Origin: Roseiarcus sp963833955
GTDB lineage: Bacteria; Pseudomonadota; Alphaproteobacteria; Rhizobiales; Beijerinckiaceae
Reading direction: 5' to 3'
Assembly: GCA_963833955.1 (NCBI GenBank)
Contig: CAWHZY010000015.1
Coordinates: 62,001-126,000 of the forward strand
DNA: 64,000 bases
Position 1 is the stretch's first letter; each line of letters starts with the position of its first letter. The notes beneath the pieces are model-generated. The model saw only the letters and a program-made list of their open reading frames with translations, searched no databases and had not been told where the DNA came from. Positions 26,749 to 35,070 of the stretch are shown here, piece by piece. A program made the position numbers and the translations under genes.

Positions 26749-27320
26749 TCCCGACCGCCCTGGCCGGGTCGGGCTACTCCATTTGGCGGGCGCCGCGGCG
26801 CGCGACCGCCTCGCAACGAACAGTGGCTCGCAAGCGGTCTGGCCTTTGCGAGCTGTCCGCGCATGGGCTCCGCGGGAAGACCGCGTCGCAAAACGCTGGG
26901 CGCGTCCAAGAGACGCGGGAGGTCGATCCCGGTGTCGAATCCCATGCTCTCGACCATGAACACGAGGTCTTCCGTCACGATATTGCCAGAGGCGCCGGGA
27001 GCGAAGGGGCATCCTCCGAGCCCCGCAAGCGCCGAGTCGAAATGCCGCACGCCTTCTTCCGCTCCCGCAAGCGCGTTCGCTAATCCGAGACCCATCGTGT
27101 CGTGGAGGTGTAAACCCTGGAAGGTCTCGCCGATTTCCGAGCGCACAGAGCGAACCACGCGGCGCACCTGCGCGGGATTGCCGTAGCCGACGGTGTCAGC
27201 GAGATCGACGCCTTCGACCCCCGCTTCGGCCAGCGCCGCCGCGACCCGGACGACATGCCCGTAATCCTGACGCCTCGCGACGCCCACATTCTTCGAGCCA
27301 CAGACGACGCGGCCGATCAT
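26658..27320 (-). pseudogene. Hydroxymethylglutaryl-CoA lyase-like fragment (N-terminal third missing)
   Basis: The frame has the second part of an HMG-CoA lyase TIM barrel: VEGVDLADTVGYGNPAQV, FQGLHLHDTMGLGLANAL (metal His pair) and the signature GLGGCPFAPGASGNIVTED with its active-site Cys. The N-terminal GPRDGLQ region that holds the catalytic Arg and Asp is absent: after MIGRVV the sequence jumps straight to mid-barrel. At the 3' end homology fades near 26840 and the frame runs on, antisense to the GMC gene, without the expected stop. The start overlaps the CitE gene stop (ATGA). Complete relatives cleave 3-hydroxy-3-methylglutaryl-CoA type compounds; this copy should be inactive. Confidence 0.8.
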
Positions 27321-28189
27321 CGTCCTCTTGGTTGCGCCAACGCGAGCAGGCGTCGGGCCTTTGACGCCACCGGGTAGTCCACCATCTGCCCATCAACCTT
27401 CACGGCGGCCACACCCATTCGCTCCGCTTGATCGAAGGCTTCGACAATACGGCGGGCGCCGGCAACCTCCGCCTCTGTCGGCGTAAAGACCGCGTTAACC
27501 ACTTCAATCTGAGCCGGATGAATGCAGCTCTTACCGTGATAGCCAAATGCGCGGGCGCGCTGCGCGTCGGATCTCAATCGATCGAGATCGTGGAAGTCAA
27601 TGAAAGCGGTGTCAAATGGCGGCGCCAGCCGCGCGGCCCGCGACGCCAGGGCGACCAGGAACCTCGCATGATCGATGGCGCCGAATGGTTCGTCGACGCT
27701 AACGTCCAGATCGAGGGCGAGATCAATTGCGCCGAAGGTGAGACGCCGAACGCGCCTGCTCGCGCGGGCGACCTCGGCCGCCGCCGAGAGACCTCGCGCG
27801 GTTTCAAGGATCGGGAGGATTTCTATCGCGTTCGGAGCAACGCCGTTGCGGGCCTCGACTTCACGAAGCGCCTCATCCACCGTCGCGAGATCCGCGGCGG
27901 ATTCGACCTTCGGAACCATCACGCCGCTGGGTGCGACCTGCGAGAGAGCCTTCATGTCGTCGTGAAAAAAGGATGTTGAGACGGCGTTGACGCGGACAAA
28001 CGCCGGGAGGCGCATAGGCGAGGCAAGCGCCTCAACGAGCGCGGCTCGCGCCGCTGACTTCTCCGCCACGGCCACCAAATCCTCGAGGTCGATGATGATC
28101 CCGTCGGCCGCGCTCATGAACGCCTTTTCAATCTTGCGTGGGCTGCGGGCGGGCGCGAACAGGAGCGAGCGGAAGAGTCTCGGCTGCAT
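27317..28189 (-). CDS. CitE-like lyase (HpcH/HpaI aldolase/citrate lyase family)
   Basis: A 290-residue TIM-barrel protein: FRSLLFAPARSPRKIEKAF and GIIIDLEDLVAVAEKSAARA at the start (metal Glu/Asp region), FVRVNAVSTSFFHDDM (the RVN motif), IEILPILETARGL (metal-binding Glu), and SCIHPAQIEVVNAVFTP near the end. These are the marks of CitE-like enzymes such as malyl-CoA, citramalyl-CoA or mesaconyl-CoA lyases acting on CoA esters with magnesium. I use ATG 28189, which overlaps the CoA-transferase stop (TGATG). With that CoA-transferase and the HMG-CoA-lyase fragment it looks like part of a branched dicarboxylate route; the exact substrate is open. Confidence 0.87.
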   Translation of the reverse strand: MQPRLFRSLLFAPARSPRKIEKAFMSAADGIIIDLEDLVAVAEKSAARAALVEALASPMRLPAFVRVNAVSTSFFHDDMKALSQVAPSGVMVPKVESAADLATVDEALREVEARNGVAPNAIEILPILETARGLSAAAEVARASRRVRRLTFGAIDLALDLDVSVDEPFGAIDHARFLVALASRAARLAPPFDTAFIDFHDLDRLRSDAQRARAFGYHGKSCIHPAQIEVVNAVFTPTEAEVAGARRIVEAFDQAERMGVAAVKVDGQMVDYPVASKARRLLALAQPRGR

Positions 28190-29421
28190 CAGAGCCGATC
28201 CTTCCTGCAAGTCTTGGCGCACAGCCGGGCCCGTGTCGCAAAGTCGAGGCCGAGCTCATCAAAAATCTCCGTATTGTGCTGCCCGACGGTCGGCGCCGGG
28301 CGGCGGATCGCGCCTGGGGTCTTGCTCAGCCGCGGCGACACATTATGCATGGGCAATCGACCCATCTCAGCATCCTCGACCGTGATCAGGCATTCGCGCT
28401 CGATCACATAAGGATCGCCGACGAGATCCGAAGCGTCGTAGAGCGGCGCCACGGTGACGCCTCCCTCGTTGCACAGGTCGAGCACTTCGGCCCGTGTTCT
28501 TGCGGCCATGAATGCACCGATTACGGCGTCGAGCTCCTCGATGTTTCGCAGCCGATCCGTGTTGGTGCGAAAGCGTGGATCATCGATCAGATCAGCACGG
28601 CCCATCAGCTTGAAGAGACGCTCGGTCGTTGACTGCATGGAGGCGGACAGAGCGACGAATTGTCCGTCGCAACACGCATAGACGTTGCGCGGCGCGGCGT
28701 TGGACGCGCGGTTGCCGCGGCGCTGCGTCGGCGCGCCGGTCAGGGCGTAGTTCGCCGCGTCGGGACCCAGAATGGAGAGGATCGGCTCGAACAATGATAA
28801 ATCGATCGTTTGTCCGACCCCTGTTCGCTCAGCGTGACGAACCGCCATCGTAACGGCGAAGGCGCCGAAGGCCCCCGCGATCATGTCGGCTAGAGCCAGC
28901 GGAGGCAAGGCGGGAGGCTTGTCCGCGAAACCGTTCATGGCGGCGAACCCGCTCATCGCCTCGACCATCGTTCCGAAGCCCGGTTTACGCCGAAAGGGGC
29001 CGGTCTGTCCCCAGCCGGAGATCCTCAGGATGACAAGACGCGAATTGAGTCGGAAGAGCTCCGGCTCGTCGAGCCCAAGCCGCTCGAGCGTCCCCGGAAC
29101 GAAATTCTCAATCAGCACATGCGCCGACGCAATCAACGCCTTCACGACGGCCAGGTCCACTTCGTGCTTGATGTCCAGCGCCACGCTTTTCTTGTTGCGG
29201 CCATAGACCTTCCAATAGGTCGAGATCCCCGCGACTTGCCAGTCGCGGAGATCGTCTCCGCGACCCGGCTTCTCGACCTTGATGACTTCGGCGCCGTGGT
29301 CGGCAAGGAGCACAGACGTTTGGTTTCCGGCGACCAGCCGAGACAAGTCGACGACACGAACGTCGTCGAGCGCTGAGCCGCCGGCGCCCGCAAAATCGAT
29401 GCGATGCAATGTTTCCGCCAA
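28189..29421 (-). CDS. CaiB/BaiF family (class III) CoA-transferase
   Basis: A 410-residue CoA-transferase: LDDVRVVDLSRLVAGNQTSV, GAEVIKVEKPGRGDDLRDW, VYGRNKKSVALDIKHEVDLA and the catalytic Asp in PPLALADMIAGAFGAF. The start is TTG at 29421, preceded by GAGGATAACC; no better start lies upstream. It is the first gene of a minus-strand unit with the CitE-like lyase and the HMG-CoA-lyase fragment, a set that in other bacteria activates and cleaves itaconate- or citramalate-like acids. That pathway assignment is inference. Confidence 0.88.
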   Translation of the reverse strand: MAETLHRIDFAGAGGSALDDVRVVDLSRLVAGNQTSVLLADHGAEVIKVEKPGRGDDLRDWQVAGISTYWKVYGRNKKSVALDIKHEVDLAVVKALIASAHVLIENFVPGTLERLGLDEPELFRLNSRLVILRISGWGQTGPFRRKPGFGTMVEAMSGFAAMNGFADKPPALPPLALADMIAGAFGAFAVTMAVRHAERTGVGQTIDLSLFEPILSILGPDAANYALTGAPTQRRGNRASNAAPRNVYACCDGQFVALSASMQSTTERLFKLMGRADLIDDPRFRTNTDRLRNIEELDAVIGAFMAARTRAEVLDLCNEGGVTVAPLYDASDLVGDPYVIERECLITVEDAEMGRLPMHNVSPRLSKTPGAIRRPAPTVGQHNTEIFDELGLDFATRARLCAKTCRKDRL

Positions 29422-30009
29422 GGTTATCCTCGTTGAGTCCTACTCGATACGGCGTCGCATACCATGCTCAACCGATATGGCGGATAACGTCTTCAATGAC
29501 GTCGCGGGGTCCTGGCTGACCCGCCGAGGTCGACCTCTGACATTTGTTTCGGCGCCCCTACGCTCAGCTTCTCCCGCCGCGACCCTCTACCTCACAATAG
29601 GACATTCACATTTATGGATGGAGGACTCATCCTCGATCAGAATCGCCTTGCGGCGACACCCGGCGACCGGAATTCTTCATCTGGACGAGGCGCTGGCATC
29701 TTAGGAGACCAGTGCGCGAGTCATCGTTTTCTGTGATTCTGTCGGCTTCTCCGGCGGTCGGTGGGCCTGAGAAATAGGCCGCGATGGCGCCGGATCTTCC
29801 GAAGCCTTTTGGCGATGTCGTCGGGCCGCGGCCGGGGGATCGATCCTTCGAGCCCATCGGCCGAGGTAGCGAACGTATCACCCGCAGACCCTACGAGCAG
29901 GAAATCCAGCGTCGGCGACATCTTCGTGTATTGATCTGCGTCCCTCTAGCGTCGGCGCGGCGAACAATGCAATCGTCGTCACGCCACGCTTGCCCTTGGG
30001 GAGGAAATC
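29422..30009. other. Gap of about 590 bases without a recognised gene
   Basis: Several short open frames on both strands show no family pattern. The overlapping long plus-strand frame (from 29784) is the wrong phase of the following SDR gene. The stretch may hold worn fragments of old insertions, since frames break often. The last bases (GGGGAGGAAATC) are the SDR ribosome binding site. Confidence 0.4.
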
Positions 30010-30783
30010 CTGACCAGTCTGTTCGACCTGACCGCGCGGGTCGCGATCGTCACCGGCTCCTCGCGAGGCATCGGCCGCGCCATCGCCGAGCGACTGGCCG
30101 AACATGGCGCGACGGTGGTCATTTCATCGCGCAAAAGAGACGCCTGCGCCGAGACTGCGGCCGCCATCAATGGCGCGCGAGGGCGCGAGGCGGCGAAGCC
30201 AATTCCCGCCAACATTTCCTCCAAGGAGGACCTTCAGCGCCTGGTCGACGAGACCAACAACGCCTTCGGCCGGATCGACATTCTGGTGTGCAACGCCGCG
30301 TCAAATCCCTATTACGGGCCGATGGCCGGCATCTCGGACGAGCAATTCCGCAAGATTCTCGAGAACAACGTCCTCGCCAACCATTGGTTGATCCAGATGG
30401 CCGCGCCGGGCATGCTGGAGCGCAAGGACGGCTCGATCGTCATCATCTCTTCGATCGGCGGCCTCAAGGGCTCGCCCGTCATTGGCGCCTACAACGTCTC
30501 CAAAGCCGCCGACATTCAGCTGGCGCGCAATCTCGCGGTCGAGTGGGGAAAGCACAATGTTCGGGTCAATTGCATTGCGCCCGGGCTTATCCGGACCGAC
30601 TTCGCGCGCGCCTTGTGGGAGAATCCGCAGACGTTGAAAGCGGTCAATGCGCGGACGCCGCTCGGGCGCATTGGCGAAGTGGACGAGATCGCCGGCGCCG
30701 CCGTCTACCTTGCCTCGAAGGCGGGATCGTTCATGACTGGGCAGACCATCGTCATCGATGGCGGCGCGACGATCGCCGGCTAA
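30010..30783 (+). CDS. SDR family oxidoreductase, apparent CTG start
   Basis: About 257 residues of a classical short-chain dehydrogenase. NAD(P) motif VTGSSRGIGRAIAERL, NAG-type motif CNAASNPYYGP, catalytic Ser in IVIISSIGGLKG, YNVSKAA (Tyr and Lys), and the C-terminal GQTIVIDGGATIAG. The protein needs about 35 residues before the first standard start codon (30115) to complete its Rossmann fold. A strong GGGGAGGAAATC precedes CTG at 30010, and the frame opens only at a TAG at 29947-29949 with no ATG, GTG or TTG between. I therefore place the start at CTG. The substrate is unknown; the FGase gene follows 12 bases downstream. Confidence 0.83.
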   Translation: MTSLFDLTARVAIVTGSSRGIGRAIAERLAEHGATVVISSRKRDACAETAAAINGARGREAAKPIPANISSKEDLQRLVDETNNAFGRIDILVCNAASNPYYGPMAGISDEQFRKILENNVLANHWLIQMAAPGMLERKDGSIVIISSIGGLKGSPVIGAYNVSKAADIQLARNLAVEWGKHNVRVNCIAPGLIRTDFARALWENPQTLKAVNARTPLGRIGEVDEIAGAAVYLASKAGSFMTGQTIVIDGGATIAG

Positions 30784-30795
30784 AAGCGGACAATC

Positions 30796-31665
30796 GTGCA
30801 AATGAAGGCCACGGCTCAGGTTGAATCCGGGATGTCCGAGGCTGCTTATGCCGCCTTCGAGGCGATCCCGGGCGCGCTCGACTGCGGTGCGCTCATCATC
30901 TGCGATCATGCTTCGAACGCCATTCCTCCGGGTTACGGCGCGCTTGGCCTGCCGCGTGGAGCGCTTGAGCGTCACATCGCCTATGACATCGGCGCCGCCG
31001 ACGTGACCCGCGCTCTTGCGGGAATCCTCGGCGCGCCGGCTGTGCTGTCGACCTATTCGCGCCTGGTCATCGATCCGAACCGTGGCCTGGACGATCCGAC
31101 GCTGGTCATGCGTTATTCCGACGGCGCGATCGTTCCGGGCAACGCCTATATCGACGCCGCCGAGATCGCCCGGCGCAGCGCGCGATTGTGGGGTCCCTAT
31201 CGGCGAGAGGTCGCGGCGACGGCCGATGCGATGATGGCGACCGGCGAGCCCCCCGCGCTCATCTCGATCCATTCGTTCACGCCCGTCATGCGCTCGCTCG
31301 CGCGTCCGTGGAAGATCGGCCTCCTGTGGGATCGCGACGGGCGCATCCCCAAACCGCTGATCGAAGCGCTGATCGCGGAACCGGATCTTTGCGCTGATGA
31401 GGTCGGCGACAACGAGCCCTACGACGGCGCCTTGGCCGGCGACACGATCGACGAGATCGCCACTTCGCGCGGACTGGCCAATGTGCTGATCGAGATCAGG
31501 CAGGACCTGATTGCGGACAGAAATGGAGCGACCGCGTGGGCCGAACGCATCGGCCGCGTGTTGGCGCCCATCATCGCCGATCCGCAGTCACGCGCGCCCG
31601 CCGATTTTGGCAGTCGGGCGCGGACGACGGATCATCGCCGGGGAAAACCCTCTTCCGTAACTTGA
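30796..31665 (+). CDS. N-formylglutamate amidohydrolase family protein
   Basis: A 289-residue member of the FGase (HutG-type) family: CGALIICDHASNAIPPGYG (metal-binding His), HIAYDIGAADVTRALAGI, STYSRLVIDPNRGLDDPTL, ISIHSFTPVM and GLANVLIEIRQDLI are the conserved blocks. The best-known members hydrolyse N-formyl-L-glutamate in histidine degradation, but no hut genes are nearby, so the substrate may be another N-formyl or N-acyl amino acid. Start GTG at 30796 is used; ATG at 30802 or 30832 are alternatives. Next to GapR, a pairing common in alphaproteobacteria. Confidence 0.87.
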   Translation: MQMKATAQVESGMSEAAYAAFEAIPGALDCGALIICDHASNAIPPGYGALGLPRGALERHIAYDIGAADVTRALAGILGAPAVLSTYSRLVIDPNRGLDDPTLVMRYSDGAIVPGNAYIDAAEIARRSARLWGPYRREVAATADAMMATGEPPALISIHSFTPVMRSLARPWKIGLLWDRDGRIPKPLIEALIAEPDLCADEVGDNEPYDGALAGDTIDEIATSRGLANVLIEIRQDLIADRNGATAWAERIGRVLAPIIADPQSRAPADFGSRARTTDHRRGKPSSVT

Positions 31666-31723
31666 CCTGAAGCGACATTCGGCGCGATCCCTCGCCCTCC
31701 ACGAAACGGGTCGAGGTCAGGGA

Positions 31724-31999
31724 ATGAACATGGCGAAAGCACCGGATACGGATACGATCAGTTCGAGCGAAGTCAACGCCGGTCATCTGCTCGCGTTCAT
31801 CGAGCGGATCGAGCGCCTCGAAGAGGAGAAGAAAGCGCTCACGAGCGACATCAAGGATGTCTACGGCGAGGCCAAGGCCAACGGCTTCGACGTGAAGATC
31901 ATGCGCAAGATCGTGTCGATCCGAAAGCAGGACCGCGACAGCCGCATCGAAGAGGAGACGGTGCTCGATCTGTATCTGGCCGCGCTGGGGATGAATTGA
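31724..31999 (+). CDS. gapR: DUF2312/GapR-family DNA-binding protein
   Basis: A 91-residue protein with the whole-length GapR pattern: SSSEVNAGHLLAFIERIERL, EEEKKALTSDIKDVYGEAKA, NGFDVKIMRKIVSIRKQD and EEETVLDLYLAALGM. The first half is a long coiled coil and the second a short helical cap. In Caulobacter GapR encircles overtwisted, AT-rich DNA ahead of replication and transcription and is needed for chromosome replication. The start may be 31724 or the in-frame ATG at 31730. High confidence on family. Confidence 0.92.
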   Translation: MNMAKAPDTDTISSSEVNAGHLLAFIERIERLEEEKKALTSDIKDVYGEAKANGFDVKIMRKIVSIRKQDRDSRIEEETVLDLYLAALGMN

Positions 32000-32094
32000 C
32001 CGGATCGCCCGGGGGTCCAGGGCGAAGGTTGGCTGGTCGACCATGATCGTGTCACAATGACATAACCTGAGTGCGCGACGGGACCAGCGGGGCG

Positions 32095-32631
32095 ATGGCA
32101 ATGGTTGAGCAGCGGCCGAGAGGTGGTTTGCAGGCAGCAATAGGGCGCTCGCTCTACCTTGCGCCCTTTCTTGCGGGGCTTTTGCTCGGGGCGCCCGACG
32201 CTTTCGCGGATCAAATTGCGCCTCTCTCGGTCGAGCGCGCCCCGAGACAAACGATGGTCCTCACCCAAGGATTCTCAACGACCATCCACAGCGAGCGCCC
32301 GTTCGGAAAGATCTCCATAACCGACCCAGATATCGTCGACCTGGTCTTGCGCACGGACAAAAGCGCGGTCCTTATCCCGCAACGTCTCGGCCGGACGAAC
32401 GTTGATTTTCTGGACGACCATGGAAGCCTGATCGGAAGCATGGATGTCAGGGTCGTTAAACAAAGCATCACGGATCGGGTGATAATCTATAATCGTCCAT
32501 CTCTGGGGGCTTATTCGACGTTCCATTGCGGACCGAACGGATGCGCGCATTTCGAGGAAATGCCCGACAAGGAAGAAGCCCTGTCGCCTGGCGCCGCTCA
32601 AACGCGCACCCTGATGGGCGTGCCTCAATGA
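32095..32631 (+). CDS. Pilus assembly/secretin N-terminal domain protein (CpaC N-domain type)
   Basis: About 178 residues. A signal peptide (SLYLAPFLAGLLLGAPDAFA) is followed by one domain with SVERAPRQTMVLTQGFSTTI, KISITDPDIVDLVLRTDKSA and IPQRLGRTNVDFLDDHGSLI. This is the N-terminal domain of type II/Tad secretins (CpaC/RcpA), here without the secretin barrel. The C-terminus has two Cys-containing and proline-rich stretches and no membrane segment. Stand-alone versions are common in Hyphomicrobiales and their role is unclear. The start is uncertain (GTG 32071 or ATG 32095). A strong terminator-like hairpin follows. Confidence 0.8.
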   Translation: MAMVEQRPRGGLQAAIGRSLYLAPFLAGLLLGAPDAFADQIAPLSVERAPRQTMVLTQGFSTTIHSERPFGKISITDPDIVDLVLRTDKSAVLIPQRLGRTNVDFLDDHGSLIGSMDVRVVKQSITDRVIIYNRPSLGAYSTFHCGPNGCAHFEEMPDKEEALSPGAAQTRTLMGVPQ

Positions 32632-32712
32632 GGGCGCCGCGAAGCGGCCCGACTCCGTTATGGCAACCGCAACGCGTATCATAAATGCTAGTAAGCGGCC
32701 TCTAAATGCGCC

Positions 32713-32756
32713 TAAACGCTAGTAAAACAGCTGGCGTTTACTAGCGTTTATTTTTT
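32713..32756 (+). terminator. Rho-independent terminator-like hairpin
   Basis: A perfect 14-base stem (TAAACGCTAGTAAA at 32713-32726 and TTTACTAGCGTTTA at 32737-32750) with a 10-base loop is followed by a run of T (ATTTTTTCG). It lies about 80 bases after the pilus-domain gene stop. Its 3' arm is also the start of repeat family B, so it may be part of a dispersed element rather than a native terminator. Confidence 0.65.
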
Positions 32757-32799
32757 CGAAATCGAGACTTTTCAATGGGTTACGGCCGATTCAAATAAG
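32737..32799 (+). repeat. Repeat family B, copy 1
   Basis: The stretch starts TTTACTAGCGTTTATTTTTT and ends GGCCGATTCAAATAAG. It matches 50123-50184 on the opposite strand across about 62 bases (shared blocks: TTTACTAGCGTTTATTTTTT, CTTTTCAA, ATTCAAATAAG) with about a dozen differences. It is non-coding and AT-rich compared with the surroundings. Confidence 0.75.
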
Positions 32800-33313
32800 G
32801 GTTTTTCGTCTCCTTCTCCGCGGCCCTTCCGCAATCTCCGATGAAACCGCTCGGGTTGCAAAACGCAGCGCCCTCAGGGAAGGTCGGCGCGAGCAGTCGG
32901 TCAACCGCTGGTAGCTCCATCAGAAGATGCTAATTCAGATTTCCCTTTTATGCAATGAAATGTTCCGGCATCAGTCTTTGAGGGCCACGAGCGCCGACGT
33001 ATCTCGGTGGATTGACTTACCCATTCTATTTGAGCGCAACTCATCGCGCTCAAACCCCGCGCAACGGCTTGGGGCGCGCATTCGCGCATTCGCGCCATAA
33101 GGCGATGATCGGTTCCGATCATCGAGTCTTGGTATGACCCTGGACGCAGTCCGGGCGTCGCAGTGACGATTGCCGCGTTGGACGGCGATTTCGTGAGAGC
33201 GCCCAGACGGGCAGAAGCGGGACCGGCGGCGCCTCGCACCCCGAAAGGAGCGCTAAGAACACCGCCGGCCGCTTGTGGCGCACGCCGCGGTTAGGGCCGA
33301 CCGCGCGGAGAGC
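32800..33313. other. Non-coding gap apart from repeat A copy 2
   Basis: Outside repeat A (33017-33135) this stretch holds no recognisable gene or RNA. The sequence just after the repeat (TGGACGCAGTCCGGGCGTCGC) again resembles the short dispersed type found beside the other repeat A copies. Confidence 0.35.
33017..33135 (-). repeat. Repeat family A, copy 2
   Basis: Read on the minus strand it begins ATACCAAGACTCGATGATCG and runs through GGAACCGATCATCGCC, GCGCGAATGCGCG, a GC-rich palindrome and TGAGCGCGATGAGTTGCGCTCA to AATGGGTAA. It is the reverse-oriented partner of the copies at 7310 and 49455, with a few substitutions and a short CGCGAATG duplication. It lies in a long non-coding gap. Confidence 0.85.
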
Positions 33314-33499
33314 TTAAGCTCTGCGTATGAGGGCGAACACAACGCCCACGATGACGATGACGACCGCCACCCAAATGAGAAGGTGAGCCCCGCTCATGGC
33401 GGTGCCGGCCACGCCGCCGAATCCCAACAGCGCCGCCACGAGCGCGATGACGATCAGGACAAGCGCATAATAAATCAGGTTTCCGGGCATATCAGGCAT
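33314..33499 (-). CDS. DUF1328 small membrane protein
   Basis: A 61-residue peptide with two transmembrane helices: LIYYALVLIVIALVAALLGF and a second around LLIWVAVVIVIVGVVFALI, joined by GGVAGTAMSGAH. This is the DUF1328 pattern (a short N-terminal hydrophilic piece, then the LGFGGVAGTA turn). Such peptides are abundant in alpha- and gammaproteobacteria and often stress-linked; the function is unknown. Upstream, GGAGGATGCCTGATATG gives a plausible start region. Confidence 0.85.
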   Translation of the reverse strand: MPDMPGNLIYYALVLIVIALVAALLGFGGVAGTAMSGAHLLIWVAVVIVIVGVVFALIRRA

Positions 33500-34091
33500 C
33501 CTCCAAGAATCGACGGCAATGTTCGCCAGCTCGACTTGTGAACGCCTGTAAGTTGTTTTGGTTCCGTCAACGGGGCGTCACGAGCCCCGGCAAGGCGGCG
33601 CGGCCGGGAAGGCCGGTCAACGCCCAGGATGTTCGAGCATCCACTGCGGATGCTCGTGGTTTCAGCGGATGAATCGGCGCGCCAGGCTTCTTCTCGTCGC
33701 TGAAAACCGAACGGATCGGTCGAAAGGTCTCCCGGACGCGGGACGCTGCCAGAGCCGACGTGTTCGACCCCATCGAGAGATTCTAGAGCACGATCCGCAG
33801 ACACTCGACCAATGGCTAGCTCGGCCCGGTTGAGCTCGAAAGGAAGGTTGGATTAGCTTAGCTGCCTGTCCGGAATCGGCAGCAGGTCAAACTCCCACAC
33901 GTAATGCGCGGCGAATGGGGTCGGTCGTGGTGCTTGCGGTGCTGATCAGAAGATTGCGGTTGGACCGCGACTCGCTCTTGGCGTCCTGTCGTCGCTCATG
34001 CGACAGAGGTCTGGCCCTCGATCGCGCGTCGAAGAGCACATAGAGCACAAGGACAAAAACCCTTAAACCGCTCAATCAGTGGGAGACGGAA
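33500..34091. other. Non-coding gap with a hairpin
   Basis: No gene recognised in about 590 bases. A 9-base stem with a 5-base loop is present at 33634-33656 (CGAGCATCC/GGATGCTCG), preceded by a smaller CGGCC/GGCCG palindrome. The end has GGGAGACGGAA, the ribosome binding site of the next gene. Confidence 0.4.
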
Positions 34092-34400
34092 ATGCAGCCC
34101 AAATTCAATCTGACCGCGACGCTCTATGGCAAGCCCGAAAAGCGGGCCGAGCTTCTCAAGTTGCTCACGAGTTTCGTGGACAAGTCACGTTCCGAGCAGG
34201 GCTGCGTGGACTACCACTTTCATGTCAGCCTCGACGACACGAACATGTTCTACTTCTATGAGAACTGGGCGGAACGGGCCGACTTCGATCGCCACATCGC
34301 GCTCGACTATCAAAAGGATTGGTTCGCCAAGCAGGGCGAATATCTGGCGAAACCCGTCGAACTCCGTTTCTTCGAGATGGTGAGCGCCTACGACAAGTAG
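34092..34400 (+). CDS. ABM-domain (antibiotic biosynthesis monooxygenase / quinol monooxygenase-like) protein
   Basis: A 102-residue dimeric ferredoxin-like domain: FNLTATLYGKPEKRAELLKL, then KSRSEQGCVDYHFHVSLDD, MFYFYENWAERADFDRHIA and ELRFFEMVSAYDK. The EQGCxxY and YENW motifs are typical for the ABM family (YgiN-like). Members oxidise quinols or act as cofactor-free monooxygenases; many act in aromatic catabolism. The start is backed by GGGAGACGGAA. A VOC-family gene follows 63 bases downstream in the same direction, so the pair may be co-transcribed. Substrate unknown. Confidence 0.85.
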   Translation: MQPKFNLTATLYGKPEKRAELLKLLTSFVDKSRSEQGCVDYHFHVSLDDTNMFYFYENWAERADFDRHIALDYQKDWFAKQGEYLAKPVELRFFEMVSAYDK

Positions 34401-34463
34401 CGCCGCCCGCGCGCCGTTCGATCTCAGCGGCACGTCCGCCTTGCCCCCCAAGGACCACGAGCG

Positions 34464-35006
34464 ATGACCAACGACGAACTGCGCGCGCTCAACAAGACCC
34501 GACACATCCAGCAGATCGCATGGCTGACGCGCGATCTCGAAAAGTCGATGCAGGCCTGGATCGATACGCTTCGCATCGGACCGTGGCGCGTCTTCCGCTT
34601 CACCGAGAAGACCGTCAAGAATCTCAAGGTCGACGGCAAACTCGTCGAGGGCCCTTTCGAGTTCCGGATCGCCATCACTCATGTCGGCGACATGGAGATC
34701 GAGCTCATCCAGCCCGTTCGCGGCCCAATGATCTACGAGGACTATATCCGCCGGCGCGGCGAGGGGCTGCATCACATCAAAGAAAAGATCCCCGACGATC
34801 GGATGGCCCAAGTCGTCCAGGATTACGCGGCCCGCGACATCAAGGTGACGCAGACCGGCCAGTTCGTCGCGGACTTCCATTTCTATCTCGACACCGAGCC
34901 GAAGCTCGACTTTGTCTATGAGCTCGGGAACTGTCCTTATCAGGATCTGCCGCCGGACCTGGTGTCGATCTATCCTCCAGAAGAAAGCGCGCCCAAGCGC
35001 GCGTGA
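34464..35006 (+). CDS. VOC family protein (glyoxalase / epimerase-like)
   Basis: A 180-residue VOC protein with two paired beta-alpha-beta-beta-beta modules. The first has HIQQIAWLTRDLEKSMQAWI and GPWRVFRFTEKTV; the second has EGLHHIKEKIPDDRMAQVV and FYLDTEPKLDFVYELGNC. Candidate metal ligands are His near residue 14, Glu in the IELIQP strand, His in GLHHI and Glu in YELG. This layout fits methylmalonyl-CoA epimerase-like or lactoylglutathione lyase-like enzymes. The reaction cannot be fixed. Neighbour of an ABM monooxygenase-like gene. Confidence 0.82.
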   Translation: MTNDELRALNKTRHIQQIAWLTRDLEKSMQAWIDTLRIGPWRVFRFTEKTVKNLKVDGKLVEGPFEFRIAITHVGDMEIELIQPVRGPMIYEDYIRRRGEGLHHIKEKIPDDRMAQVVQDYAARDIKVTQTGQFVADFHFYLDTEPKLDFVYELGNCPYQDLPPDLVSIYPPEESAPKRA

Positions 35007-35070
35007 GAGCTCTCAATTTCGGAGGCGGGTCCGCCCACGCCAAGGTGCAGGCGGACCTTCCGCTGCTGCC

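Noticed and set aside
29784..30824. 346-codon plus-strand frame upstream of and over the SDR
   Set aside because: Out of phase with the SDR motifs; the translated product over the SDR is arginine-rich nonsense.
33275..33541. 88-codon plus-strand frame over the DUF1328 gene
   Set aside because: His/Asp-rich shadow; the minus strand has the clear two-helix DUF1328 pattern.
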